64,000 nt of DNA from positions 1-64,000 of the forward strand of contig CAYYYF010000002.1 in assembly GCA_964475945.1 (NCBI GenBank). The letters are read 5' to 3'. Source of the DNA: JBBIQH01 sp964475945. GTDB lineage: Archaea; Thermoproteota; Nitrososphaeria; Nitrososphaerales; Nitrosocaldaceae. Shown piece by piece: positions 25,239-33,953 of the stretch. How positions within the stretch are numbered: position 1 is the stretch's first letter; the number at the start of each line of letters is the position of its first letter. The notes beneath the pieces were generated by a model. That model had not been told where the DNA came from and searched no databases. It saw only the letters and a program-made list of their open reading frames with translations. The position numbers and the translations under genes are program-made.

Positions 25239-25445
25239 TTAGCCATATCTTAACTTTAGATCATCGCCTTTACTCTGCTTATTCAATTTTTTCCATTGCT
25301 TATAATGCTCCTCACATAGGTATGCTCTCTTATTGTTGCCTATATCTAAACCACTACATTTAACCTTGCTTCCATCCAATGATCTTACTGCATCATTACT
25401 ACAGCCTTGAACACTGCATGTAACACCCTTACCGACCTTGCCCAT
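25239..25445 (-). CDS. small zinc-binding protein, unknown
   Basis: This 68-residue protein has cysteines at residues 10, 15, 30 and 44 plus 'CEEHY' (C44, H47), a likely zinc site. It is Lys-rich and basic, which would suit nucleic-acid or ribosome contact. I believe such small proteins are conserved in Thaumarchaeota but cannot name it. It lies between ilvC and the CDP-alcohol transferase. Confidence 0.6.
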   Translation of the reverse strand: MGKVGKGVTCSVQGCSNDAVRSLDGSKVKCSGLDIGNNKRAYLCEEHYKQWKKLNKQSKGDDLKLRYG

Positions 25446-25497
25446 ATAATCAATTAATATATAAGATATATAAATACTTCATATTCATAGAATCAGC

Positions 25498-26118
25498 ATG
25501 CTTAATAAGATAAGGAAGGATATTGAACCACTAACCAATAACCTTGCTCTAAGGTTAGCGTCTGTAGGTTTATCTCCTAATGCCTTGACATTAATAGGAT
25601 TCTCCTTAGCAGTACTAACAGGGATAATATATGCTTTACATGTATATATTCCATATGCTTACCTATACGCTGGTATCATGCTTCTGTTATCAGGATTCTT
25701 TGATATAGTTGATGGTAGTGTTGCTAGGGTTACAAAGAGGGTATCTGATGCAGGGGCATTTCTAGACTCTACGCTTGATAGGGTATCTGAGGTTGCCTTG
25801 TTCATAGGTATACTAGCAAGCAATGTTGTTAATCCATTGCTTATAGCATTAGCACTATCATTATCATTACTTGTTAGCTACTCTAGGGCAAGGGCAGAGA
25901 GTATAGGAGTTAACCTACAAGGAATAGGTATAGGTGAGAGGGCTGAGAGACTTATAATATTGGCAGTATCTAGCATTATGGCAGGTATAATTGCTATTGA
26001 ACTTATACAGTATGGCATAGTGATCATAGTTGTACTTGCTGGTATCACATTTGCTCATAGGGTACTATCTTTCTTTAATGCAATGGCTCAGCGCTCTTCC
26101 TCTCCTCCTCAGCCCTAA
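25498..26118 (+). CDS. CDP-alcohol phosphatidyltransferase (archaetidylinositol phosphate synthase-like)
   Basis: This 206-residue membrane enzyme attaches a polar head group to CDP-archaeol. The family motif DG(x)2AR(x)8G(x)3D(x)3D is visible as 'DIVDGSVARVTK ... DAGAFLDSTLDR' (about residues 66-95). About six hydrophobic segments follow the usual layout. Archaeal members mostly make archaetidylinositol phosphate, but the head group cannot be read from the sequence. The C-terminus overlaps the convergent rps26e gene by 44 bases. Confidence 0.88.
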   Translation: MLNKIRKDIEPLTNNLALRLASVGLSPNALTLIGFSLAVLTGIIYALHVYIPYAYLYAGIMLLLSGFFDIVDGSVARVTKRVSDAGAFLDSTLDRVSEVALFIGILASNVVNPLLIALALSLSLLVSYSRARAESIGVNLQGIGIGERAERLIILAVSSIMAGIIAIELIQYGIVIIVVLAGITFAHRVLSFFNAMAQRSSSPPQP

Positions 26119-26362
26119 CCTTAACTACGCCATAATATACTGCACATGATACACAGTAGTACTTGATTATTGTTGGGCTTGCTATATATGCGCCTGCTGC
26201 CCTTAACTCCTTTGCTAGTGATGGATCTACAAGGCTTAACCTAGACGTAACCTTCTTGACCTTATCCCTAGGCACCCATCTACCACAGTTACTACACTGT
26301 ACTAGGCTAGAATGTCCCTTCCCTCCCTTTGATCTACCCCTATTACTCCTCTTCTTTGTCAT
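26075..26362 (-). CDS. rps26e: ribosomal protein S26e
   Basis: This 95-residue protein begins with a basic tail (KKRSNRGRSKGGKGHS) and has the zinc ribbon 'CSNCGRWVPRDKVKK' and 'YYCVSCAVYYGVVKVR'. It is part of the small subunit near the mRNA exit. S26e is found in eukaryotes and in Thaumarchaeota and Crenarchaeota, not in Euryarchaeota, which helps place the organism. Its 3' end overlaps the CDP-alcohol transferase on the other strand. Confidence 0.95.
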   Translation of the reverse strand: MTKKRSNRGRSKGGKGHSSLVQCSNCGRWVPRDKVKKVTSRLSLVDPSLAKELRAAGAYIASPTIIKYYCVSCAVYYGVVKVRAEEERKSAEPLH

Positions 26363-26431
26363 ACATAATCAATTAATTAATGATGTTTTAAGTGTTATGC
26401 TAGTAACCTTAATTAATTAAATGTTGATGAT

Positions 26432-27448
26432 ATGATACCTGTAATGCATGTAATGCTTGTAGCATCTGAACAAGACGGTACAAGTAGCATTAAAAAGATG
26501 CTTGGTAGTATAGAGGGTATAAGATTAAGTATAATACATGATAACAAAGAGTCAAGACAGGAGGATCTTAAGAATGTGGACATGGTTATAGTAACTGGAG
26601 GAGATAAAGGTATGCTACAATACTTCCATAGGTTAGCAGTTGACTCTCCTCCAGTGCTTGGAGTATATGAGTCAGATGCTACAGGCTTCTTAGCTCAGGT
26701 GGATGTTAAGGATCTGCCAAATGCATTGAAGATGATAATGAAGGGAAGGTACAAGGTTGAAGAGGCTACAAGGTTGGCTGTTAACGTTGATGGTAAGGAG
26801 TTGGAGCCCGTTCTTAACGATATAGCGCTATTTCCTTCAAAGAGTGCTACTTTAACAGAGTACAAGTTAAAGATAAACGGTGAGGATATATGGCATGATA
26901 GAAGTGATGGCCTGATAATATCAACACCAATAGGCTCTACTGCTTATAGCCTATCTGCTGGAGGACCTATAGTGCTTAGGAGTGCGAGAGTATTTGTTAT
27001 AGTACCTGTTAACTCCATGGATATAACTAGAAGACCATTGGTTGTTAATGATGATGCTAGCATAGAGGTTAGTGAGATAATAAGTAGGTATAAGTGCGAG
27101 GTTATACTTGATGGAGGGAATAGGATAGTGGTTAGGAATATGCTCAGATGCTATAAGCATAGATACCCTGCAAGATTAATCAAGCTTGAAGGCTACTCTG
27201 CTGCATCACTTCTAGCAAAGAAGGTTAAACTTGCAGAGGATATGCTTGGTATGCCTCCAAGTGCAAAGCTTGTGCTCAAGACACTTGAGTATGAAGGTGC
27301 AATGAATCAGAAGGAGCTGATAGCAAGGACCCTGCTACCAGCAAGGACTGTAAGGCTTGCACTGAACCACCTTATAAATAAAGGCTATGTAAGGAGAAAG
27401 GCTTCGTTAAGGGATGCGAGGGAGAAGATATATGAACTTAAGATCTGA
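26432..27448 (+). CDS. nadK: NAD kinase fused to a winged-helix domain
   Basis: This 338-residue protein has an N-terminal NAD kinase domain (residues 1-265) and a C-terminal winged helix-turn-helix (about 275-338: MNQKELIARTLLPARTVRLA, then NHLINKGYVRRK). The kinase motifs are altered: 'GGDGTLL' reads GGDKGML, while 'LNDIALF', 'DGLIISTPIGSTAYSLSAGG' are kept. The catalytic Asp remains. NAD kinase supplies NADP+ from NAD+ and ATP. The fusion suggests DNA binding or autoregulation, and I infer this from the domain only. The start may be the first of three in-frame ATGs. Confidence 0.85.
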   Translation: MIPVMHVMLVASEQDGTSSIKKMLGSIEGIRLSIIHDNKESRQEDLKNVDMVIVTGGDKGMLQYFHRLAVDSPPVLGVYESDATGFLAQVDVKDLPNALKMIMKGRYKVEEATRLAVNVDGKELEPVLNDIALFPSKSATLTEYKLKINGEDIWHDRSDGLIISTPIGSTAYSLSAGGPIVLRSARVFVIVPVNSMDITRRPLVVNDDASIEVSEIISRYKCEVILDGGNRIVVRNMLRCYKHRYPARLIKLEGYSAASLLAKKVKLAEDMLGMPPSAKLVLKTLEYEGAMNQKELIARTLLPARTVRLALNHLINKGYVRRKASLRDAREKIYELKI

Positions 27449-27509
27449 ATGGTGAGCTACCAAGCCTTAAAAGGCGAGGCTTCCTGCTATCATTCTATAA
27501 AGAAGGAAT
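27449..27509 (+). other. short palindromic segment resembling an IS200/IS605 end
   Basis: Between convergent genes lie GTGAGCTAC, then GCCTT-AA-AAGGC (27464-27475), nested in AAGCCT...AGGCTT (27462-27482), then CTTCCTGC. The order 'palindrome, GAGGCTTCCTGC' resembles the right ends of IS200/IS605 elements. It may equally be a simple intergenic hairpin acting as a terminator. Confidence 0.25.
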
Positions 27510-27905
27510 TTATTGATATCTATCAACTATCTGCTGGAGGAAGAGTTGCAGATTCTCCCTTAGATGCTTATCCTTCTTAAGGTAGTGCTTTGCTTGCTTT
27601 ATACCATCCTCTGTCTTCCTGTATAGCTCGTCCTTAACCTTCATATTAACCTCCTGCCCTACTAAGGGTATCCATGAGAAGTCTGGTGCATTATCCCTAA
27701 CTATCTTATGTACTAGAGGTCTTACTATGAGTGATATAAGCCTATCAACATCCTCATCAAGCTCATCAAGGTTAACCTTCTTCCTTACGTTACTCTCAAA
27801 GTATGTCTCAAGTATTGGTTGTATCTCGTAGTATAATGAGCCTAGCCTCCCCTTTAAGAACTCAAGCAACTCTTTGTAGGAGTTAACCTTGCCAATAATG
27901 TTCAT
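27510..27905 (-). CDS. conserved-looking helical protein, unknown
   Basis: This 131-residue soluble helical protein is rich in charged residues (ELYRKTEDGIKQAKHYLKKD). No motif or membrane segment is seen, and I do not recognise a family. Codon use matches host genes, unlike the provirus. It is convergent with nadK and 222 bases upstream of the next minus-strand unit, with a hairpin between. Confidence 0.6.
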   Translation of the reverse strand: MNIIGKVNSYKELLEFLKGRLGSLYYEIQPILETYFESNVRKKVNLDELDEDVDRLISLIVRPLVHKIVRDNAPDFSWIPLVGQEVNMKVKDELYRKTEDGIKQAKHYLKKDKHLRENLQLFLQQIVDRYQ

Positions 27906-27979
27906 CTACTGCTGCTACCATATAGCATAATATTAGTCTTATGCCATTGTATTATGCTCTATTAATCTCATGAATGATG

Positions 27980-28020
27980 TTATAGTAGAGCTATACAGAT
28001 TTGTATAGCTACTTATAAGC
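27980..28020. other. long stem-loop between two minus-strand genes
   Basis: AGCTATACA (27989-27997) and TGTATAGCT (28002-28010) form a perfect 9-bp stem with a 4-base loop, GATT. Imperfect pairing extends it outward (TTATAGTAG/ CTACTTATAA) to about 16 bp. It lies downstream of the surface-protein pseudogene and upstream of the 27510-27905 gene on the minus strand, so it may end transcription or lie in a leader. Confidence 0.5.
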
Positions 28021-28127
28021 TTTACTATCCTGGAAGAAAATTCCCAGTCTATCAAGAACACTAAGAATAGCAACTTAGTAGATATTCATATAAAATATTA
28101 TAAATTATTAAGGAAAAATAGTAATAA

Positions 28128-29902
28128 TTATATATCATATAATGAAATAAAAAATATTTTTGTTTGTCTAAGCCTGAAGTAGGCGTAGATGCTAGAGCCA
28201 TCGTTGGTAGAGATTGTAACCTTCCAGCATGTATTTGGTTTGACAGGTGTCTTCCAGTTGTATATGAACTGCCCTTCTACTTGATCATAACGTAATGATG
28301 TGCCTCCTGTAGAAGTTAACTCAACCTCATCCGTTGAACCATTACTTATATTGTTACAGTTTATCTGCTGTGCCTTCAATGGCTGCCTTACTATGCTAGT
28401 ATCTGTTAATTCTACCTCGCTTGCTGTGAATACCTCAAACTTTAGTGGTACAGTGGATCCAGCCTTTACAACATTTACGACATTATTATTATCAACTGGT
28501 TGATAGAACCCTCTTATGGTCCACCCTACAATTATGTAGTGTATAGATGTAGTGCTACAATTTCCTGCATTATCACATGCCTCTGCAGTTATTGTATGGG
28601 TGCCTTTGGTTGTAGGTAATGGTTCTGGAGTTAGTGTACATGAATCAACACCAGAGAGATTATCTATAGCATTGCATGTTACTGAAGGTAATGTATCACC
28701 ATAATCAAACTGCTGTCCATTACTTATACCTAAGATATTTACTGTTGGTGGAATGGCATCATAGTTGAATGTGAAGCTACCACTACCTATGTTACCAGCA
28801 TTATCTATGCATGAACCTGTGACTGTTATATTGCTACCATCTGGACCATTGTAGGTAACTGGAGCATCGCATGAATCTATTCCAGATGTAGCATCAATAC
28901 CAGAGAATGATATGGTTAATGCATGGTTATACCAGTCATTGTTATCTGCTAATCTATCTGCACTAGCAGTAACTGTTGGGAGTGGCATCCCTCTTTATTG
29001 TAACTGATCCTGAACTGCTTAATCCAGCACCATTTGTAGCTGAGCATGTTAACGTTGTTCCAGTAGTATCATAGTCTATTGTTGTTGTATCGCATCCACT
29101 GCTAGATGCTATTCCAGACTCTGGATCACTAACACTCCAACTTACCATCACATCACTAGTATACCAGTCATTATTACCAAGTGTACCACTTATATTTGGT
29201 GTTATTACTGGTGATGTTGTATCTAGGGTGGATTTACTATGAGAGTTACATTCTTACTTACAGCATTATCATTATCAGTTTAGTTGCCTTTACTTGGAAT
29301 GTATAAGTACCAGCAGGTGTGCTACTGCTAGTCTGTATGGTTAATGTTGATTGCTTAGAATTATCAGAAGATGCAAAGCTAACAGTATTTGGATTAAAAA
29401 TTGCAGTTACACCACTTGGAAGCGTTCCAACTATACTAAGGGTAGCACTAAAAGCACCGCCTGATCCCCCTCCTGAACCTCTCTTTACAGTTAAAGTTGT
29501 ACTATTACCAGTATTTACTGTACTGCTTGTTGGTGATACATTTACACTACCAACCTTAGGAGCATCTGTGAATGTAGTACTAGCAGTATTTGTACCATCA
29601 CTAGCAGTAATCGTATAAAGACCTATAGGATCAGTATTATCTATTGTATAATAAGCAGCAAAGTTACCATTAGCATCACTTGTAGTTGTTATATTATCAA
29701 TGCTTCCATTAGGCTGCTGTATAGTTATCTGTATACTTGCAGATGCATTAAAACCAGAACCGTATATTGTTACAGTCTCTCCTGGAGAGTAATCATCCTT
29801 ATCGGTATATATCATTGCATTCTCTGCATTAACATATACACTGCCTACTCCCATGCTGCCTAGTAATGCAAGTACTAGTATTATTACTGCTCTATTCATC
29901 AT
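28128..29902 (-). pseudogene. large secreted Ig-like surface protein, broken by frameshifts
   Basis: Read from 29902 on the minus strand, a signal peptide (RAVIILVLALLGSMGVGSVY) is followed by an Ig-like 'YSPGETVTIYGSGFNAS' domain, further Ig-like domains with conserved Cys pairs (SGIDSCDAPVTYNGPDGS), and a C-terminal PxKF-like domain (AGSTVPLKFEVF) ending at 28128. The frame is interrupted near 29280, 29224 and 28985, where one-base shifts restore continuous homology. The product would be about 590 residues, exported and attached at or near the S-layer. Each break lies by a short homopolymer (AAA or CCC), so a sequencing error is possible. Confidence 0.75.
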
Positions 29903-30025
29903 CCAATAATGGGGAGAGATAGTATATAATTATATATGTAATTTCTGTTATATAATATATGTTATATAACATTTACTAACAATATATGCTAAAAATAATC
30001 TTTTTTAACCAATTTACTCTAAAAA

Positions 30026-31072
30026 TCAATTATTCCATGGATCCTTACCTACTATATACCTTACTGAGTCTATAAGCCCTTCTGCATAACCAAGTGCTAG
30101 TATTGCATTCTCATACCTACACTGCCTAGCATAGGACTCTGCATCACTTATATAATACTCTGCATTATAGAGCATATCCTTAAGAGCAGATCTAACCTCT
30201 ACACTATAATCCTCTACAATCCTTAATGCATTCCTCAATGCATATTTAGCCCTTGGTATATACCTTGAGAGCATCATCTGAGCCTCTGTCCTTAATGCCA
30301 ATGTATTATCCCTAGGCTCATCAAGTAGCACAACCTTCAGGTTCTTAAGTGCCTCTACCTCTGTAAAGTGCAGGGATCCTGTTATTATAATAGCATGGGG
30401 AGGGTCATTGAACTCATACTCTAGCAATGAGTCTATCCTACCAGCAACTATACTCTCTGCCTCCATACCTACCCTAGATGCTACTATAGCAAAAGTATCT
30501 CTGCTTAATATCCCATGCTCATCTGATATTAGCATCCTTAATGCATCATTAGGTGTAAGGTACCTCTTGCTCTCATAATCATACTCTAATAGCAGTAGTG
30601 TATGGTATCCTAGCATAAGATTATTAAATATTGCATTGTATACGCTTGATATATTAGCATCCCTCATCAAGGTCGTCACCTTGCCTAACTTGTATATATG
30701 CAGGCCAGATGAGCCTATGACAGATGTTATAGCAGATGCATTATGTATTACTCTATAGTCTATGCTACTGCGCCTTGCTCTAACAAGCAGCTCTGTATGT
30801 GTAGTTGCTATCAATGGGTCGCCATAGCATAATATTGATACATCCATTACCTTGGCAGAAGATAGTATCTGCTTACCATCCTCTATAAACCATCTCCTAG
30901 CAACTTCTACCTTATCCTCTCCTACCATATCCTTTAACTCATCTATAATATCTGAGGCTATAGGGCTTGTATATACCTCAACATAAACCTTACCTGAGTT
31001 CTTAATAGCATCTATAGCTTCTAGGCTAAGACTCTTAAGACCATTCAACCCTAAACCTATAAGTATCAGCAT
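30026..31072 (-). CDS. dph5: diphthine synthase
   Basis: This SAM-dependent methyltransferase methylates the modified histidine of elongation factor 2 on the way to diphthamide. Tetrapyrrole-methylase-like fold motifs are visible: 'MLILIGLGLNGLKSLSLEA' at the N-terminus, 'CYGDPLIATTHTEL' (about residues 82-95) and 'IHNASAITSVIGSSGLHIYKLG'. At 348 residues it is longer than the usual 260 or so, with an extra helical C-terminal part (about 265-348) containing 'YNAEYYISDAESYARQ'. It is divergent from the fumarase gene with 76 bases between. Confidence 0.9.
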   Translation of the reverse strand: MLILIGLGLNGLKSLSLEAIDAIKNSGKVYVEVYTSPIASDIIDELKDMVGEDKVEVARRWFIEDGKQILSSAKVMDVSILCYGDPLIATTHTELLVRARRSSIDYRVIHNASAITSVIGSSGLHIYKLGKVTTLMRDANISSVYNAIFNNLMLGYHTLLLLEYDYESKRYLTPNDALRMLISDEHGILSRDTFAIVASRVGMEAESIVAGRIDSLLEYEFNDPPHAIIITGSLHFTEVEALKNLKVVLLDEPRDNTLALRTEAQMMLSRYIPRAKYALRNALRIVEDYSVEVRSALKDMLYNAEYYISDAESYARQCRYENAILALGYAEGLIDSVRYIVGKDPWNN

Positions 31073-31148
31073 ATTCCTCCCTTTACCTTCCTTAAATTAA
31101 TATACATTCATTGATTTATTTATTAATAACATCTAGTATAGCAGTTAC

Positions 31149-32525
31149 ATGGAGTATAGAATAGATAGAGATTCGCTTGGGGAGGTTAAGGTACCAAGGG
31201 ATGCATACTATGGTGCATTCACTGCTAGGGTACTGATGCATTATAACGCAACTAAGCAAAGGATGCATATAAACATGATAAGGTCATATGTTATGATAAA
31301 GAGGAGTGCTGCACTAGCAAACATGCAACTTAATGCATTGGATAAGGAAAAAGGAGAGGCTATAGTGAAGGCATGTGATTACATATTTGCTAATATAGAT
31401 GAGATGCTTGAGCACTTCCCTGTAGATGCACTCAACTCAGGTGCTGGCACAGCATTCAACATGAACGTTAATGAGGTTATAGCAAACAAGGCATTAGAGA
31501 TACTAGGGAGGAGCAAGGGAGATTACTCCTACCTACACCCAAATGACCATGTTAACATGTCACAGTCAAGCAATGATACATTCCCTACTGCACTTCATCT
31601 AGCATCTCTTCTAACAGCAAGGGATATGCTTAATGCAGTAGATGTATTAATAAGTTCGCTTAAGAGAAAGGCTGAGGAGTTTAAGGATGTGGTTAAGATA
31701 GGAAGGACACACCTAATGGATGCTCTTCCAGTAACTCTAGGCTCTGAGTTCAATGCGTATGCAAATGCTGTGATCGATGCAAAGCGTTACATAATTAACG
31801 CATTAGAGGAGTTAAAGTATGTTGCATTAGGAGGTACTGCTGTAGGTACTGGGGCTAATACACCAAAGGGTTATAGAGAGTTGGCAGTAAAATATCTATC
31901 AGAGGTATCTGGCATAGAACTCAAACCAGCAAAGGATATGCAGTATGCCTTGCAGAGCAGGTTAGCAGTAGCATATGTATCATCATGCATAAGGAACCTA
32001 GCACTCGAGTTGATAAGGATAGCCAATGATGTAAGGTTGATGTGCTCTGGCCCCTTGACAGGGTTTGCTGAGATAACAATACCAGCTGTTCATGCAGGCT
32101 CAAGCATAATGCCAGGGAAGGTTAACCCATCACTTGCTGAATGCTTGAATATGATCTGCTTTAACATAGTAGGTAATGATCTAACAGTAGCACTTGCTGC
32201 TCAAGCAGGACAGTTGGAACTGAATGTTATGCTCCCTGTTATGGCTAAAGCATTATTAGAGTCTATGGATATGCTTGCTAGATTCTTACCAGTCTTTGCA
32301 GAGCATATGGTAGATGGCTTAAAGGCTAACGAGCAGAGGTTAAGGGCAAGTGTTGAGAGTAATCCAATAATGGTAACCTTACTATCACCATACATAGGGT
32401 ATAACAGGGCTGCAGAATTATATAAAGAGGCATTAGGCAAGGGTGTAAGCATAAAGGAGCTTGTAATAAGCAAGGGATTACTTGATGCAGATAAGGTTGA
32501 TGATATACTTAGGAGCAGCGTCTAG
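31149..32525 (+). CDS. fumC: class II fumarase / aspartase family, probably fumarate hydratase
   Basis: This 458-residue member of the fumarase/aspartase superfamily has the signature 'GSSIMPGKVNP' (about residues 317-327) and 'HPNDHVNMSQSSNDTFPTALH', with catalytic-loop and substrate residues. 'SSNDTFPTA' is nearer to fumarases than to aspartases ('STNDAYPT'), so fumarate hydration to malate is most likely, but the 'GGTAVGTGANTPKGYRE' region leaves some doubt. In Thaumarchaeota, fumarase serves the incomplete TCA cycle and carbon fixation links. It precedes e-mtaB with 62 bases between. Confidence 0.85.
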   Translation: MEYRIDRDSLGEVKVPRDAYYGAFTARVLMHYNATKQRMHINMIRSYVMIKRSAALANMQLNALDKEKGEAIVKACDYIFANIDEMLEHFPVDALNSGAGTAFNMNVNEVIANKALEILGRSKGDYSYLHPNDHVNMSQSSNDTFPTALHLASLLTARDMLNAVDVLISSLKRKAEEFKDVVKIGRTHLMDALPVTLGSEFNAYANAVIDAKRYIINALEELKYVALGGTAVGTGANTPKGYRELAVKYLSEVSGIELKPAKDMQYALQSRLAVAYVSSCIRNLALELIRIANDVRLMCSGPLTGFAEITIPAVHAGSSIMPGKVNPSLAECLNMICFNIVGNDLTVALAAQAGQLELNVMLPVMAKALLESMDMLARFLPVFAEHMVDGLKANEQRLRASVESNPIMVTLLSPYIGYNRAAELYKEALGKGVSIKELVISKGLLDADKVDDILRSSV

Positions 32526-32587
32526 ATACTATTAATTTATTTAATTTATTTTAAAGAATATATTGCTCGCATGAACGATAGAGTGTA

Positions 32588-33856
32588 ATGGTTAAGGTAT
32601 GGGTTGAGGTATACGGATGCTCTGCTAGTGTATCTGATGGTGAGATAATAAAAGGTATCTTGGTTAAAAATGGTCATGAACTAGCAGAGAGGCTTGATGA
32701 TGCAGATGCTAGTGTGATAGTAACGTGTGTAGTAAAGGATGCAACAGCTAATAGGATGGTTAATAGGATAAAGGCACTCTCAAGTAAGCCATTGGTAGTT
32801 GCTGGATGTATGGCAAAGGCAGAACCAAAGAGGGTTGAGAGGTTAAACCCTAAGGCAAGCATTATAGCCCCAGATGCAGTAGATAAGGTATGCGCTGCAG
32901 TAGATCATGCAGTAAATGGTAAGAGATACATAGCACTGAATGGCTCTACAGATAAGGTTAATCTACCAAGGATAAGGGTTAACCCAATAATAAGCATAGT
33001 GCAGATAGCTACTGGATGCTTGAGTGATTGCACATTCTGCGAGACTAAGATAGCAAAGGGTAGATTAAAGAGTTATAGTATAAATGATATAGTAAGGCAG
33101 GTTAGTGATGATGTAAAGCAAGGATGCAAAGAGATATGGTTAACCTCAACAGATAATGGTGCCTATGGTATTGATATCCATACTAATATAGCAGAGTTGC
33201 TTAAGCATGTATGCTCCATAGACTCTGATTTTATGATTAGGGTAGGTATGATGAACCCTCAATACCTACAGTTCATAATAGATGATCTCATAGAAGCTTA
33301 TAGGGATGATAAGGTATTCAAGTTCCTTCATATACCTGTGCAGAGTGGGAGCAATAGAGTACTTAGGTTAATGCGTAGAGGGCATAATGTAGAGAGGTTC
33401 ATAGATATAGTTAAGAGGTTTAGAAGGGAGTTAAGTTACTGTACAATAGCCACAGATGTAATAGTTGGGTTCCCTACTGAGAGTAATGATGATTTTAATG
33501 CAACGATAGATCTCATAAGAGAGGTTAAGCCAGACGTTGTTAATCTGTCAAGGTATAGTGTTAGGCCAAACACTTATGCCAGCAAGATGGAACAGTTAAG
33601 TAGAGATGTAATAAATGAGAGGAGTGCTATTATGCATGAGGTTATAAAAGAGGTATGCTATAGGAGGAGCATGTTATGGAAAGGATGGGAGGGCTATATA
33701 CTTGTTGATGAGTATGCTAAGAATGGTATACAAGGTAGGAATTACGCATATAAACCAATATATCTGCATAGCAATGATATAATGCTAGGCGCAAAGGTTA
33801 AGGTTAAGATCATAGGGGTTACAATACATTCACTGATAGCAAAGGTCATCTCTTAG
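32588..33856 (+). CDS. tRNA methylthiotransferase (MiaB/e-MtaB family)
   Basis: This radical SAM enzyme adds a methylthio group to N6-threonylcarbamoyladenosine at tRNA position 37. At 422 residues it has the family order: UPF0004 domain with three cysteines (VYGCSAS, IVTCVVK, VAGCMAK), radical SAM cluster 'ATGCLSDCTFCETK' (Cys-x3-Cys-x2-Cys), and the C-terminal TRAM domain (EGYILVDEY ... AKVKVKIIG). 'tRNA-t6A' substrate follows from the archaeal e-MtaB class. KEOPS subunit Pcc1, which makes t6A, is elsewhere in this window. Confidence 0.93.
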   Translation: MVKVWVEVYGCSASVSDGEIIKGILVKNGHELAERLDDADASVIVTCVVKDATANRMVNRIKALSSKPLVVAGCMAKAEPKRVERLNPKASIIAPDAVDKVCAAVDHAVNGKRYIALNGSTDKVNLPRIRVNPIISIVQIATGCLSDCTFCETKIAKGRLKSYSINDIVRQVSDDVKQGCKEIWLTSTDNGAYGIDIHTNIAELLKHVCSIDSDFMIRVGMMNPQYLQFIIDDLIEAYRDDKVFKFLHIPVQSGSNRVLRLMRRGHNVERFIDIVKRFRRELSYCTIATDVIVGFPTESNDDFNATIDLIREVKPDVVNLSRYSVRPNTYASKMEQLSRDVINERSAIMHEVIKEVCYRRSMLWKGWEGYILVDEYAKNGIQGRNYAYKPIYLHSNDIMLGAKVKVKIIGVTIHSLIAKVIS

Positions 33857-33953
33857 TTGAGTATAACATATGCATTAATCAAACTTTTTTTACACAGTGT
33901 TTGCTCACCAAAAAACAATAAATTAATAATCTTTTGATGTCTAAAGGCTGTCT

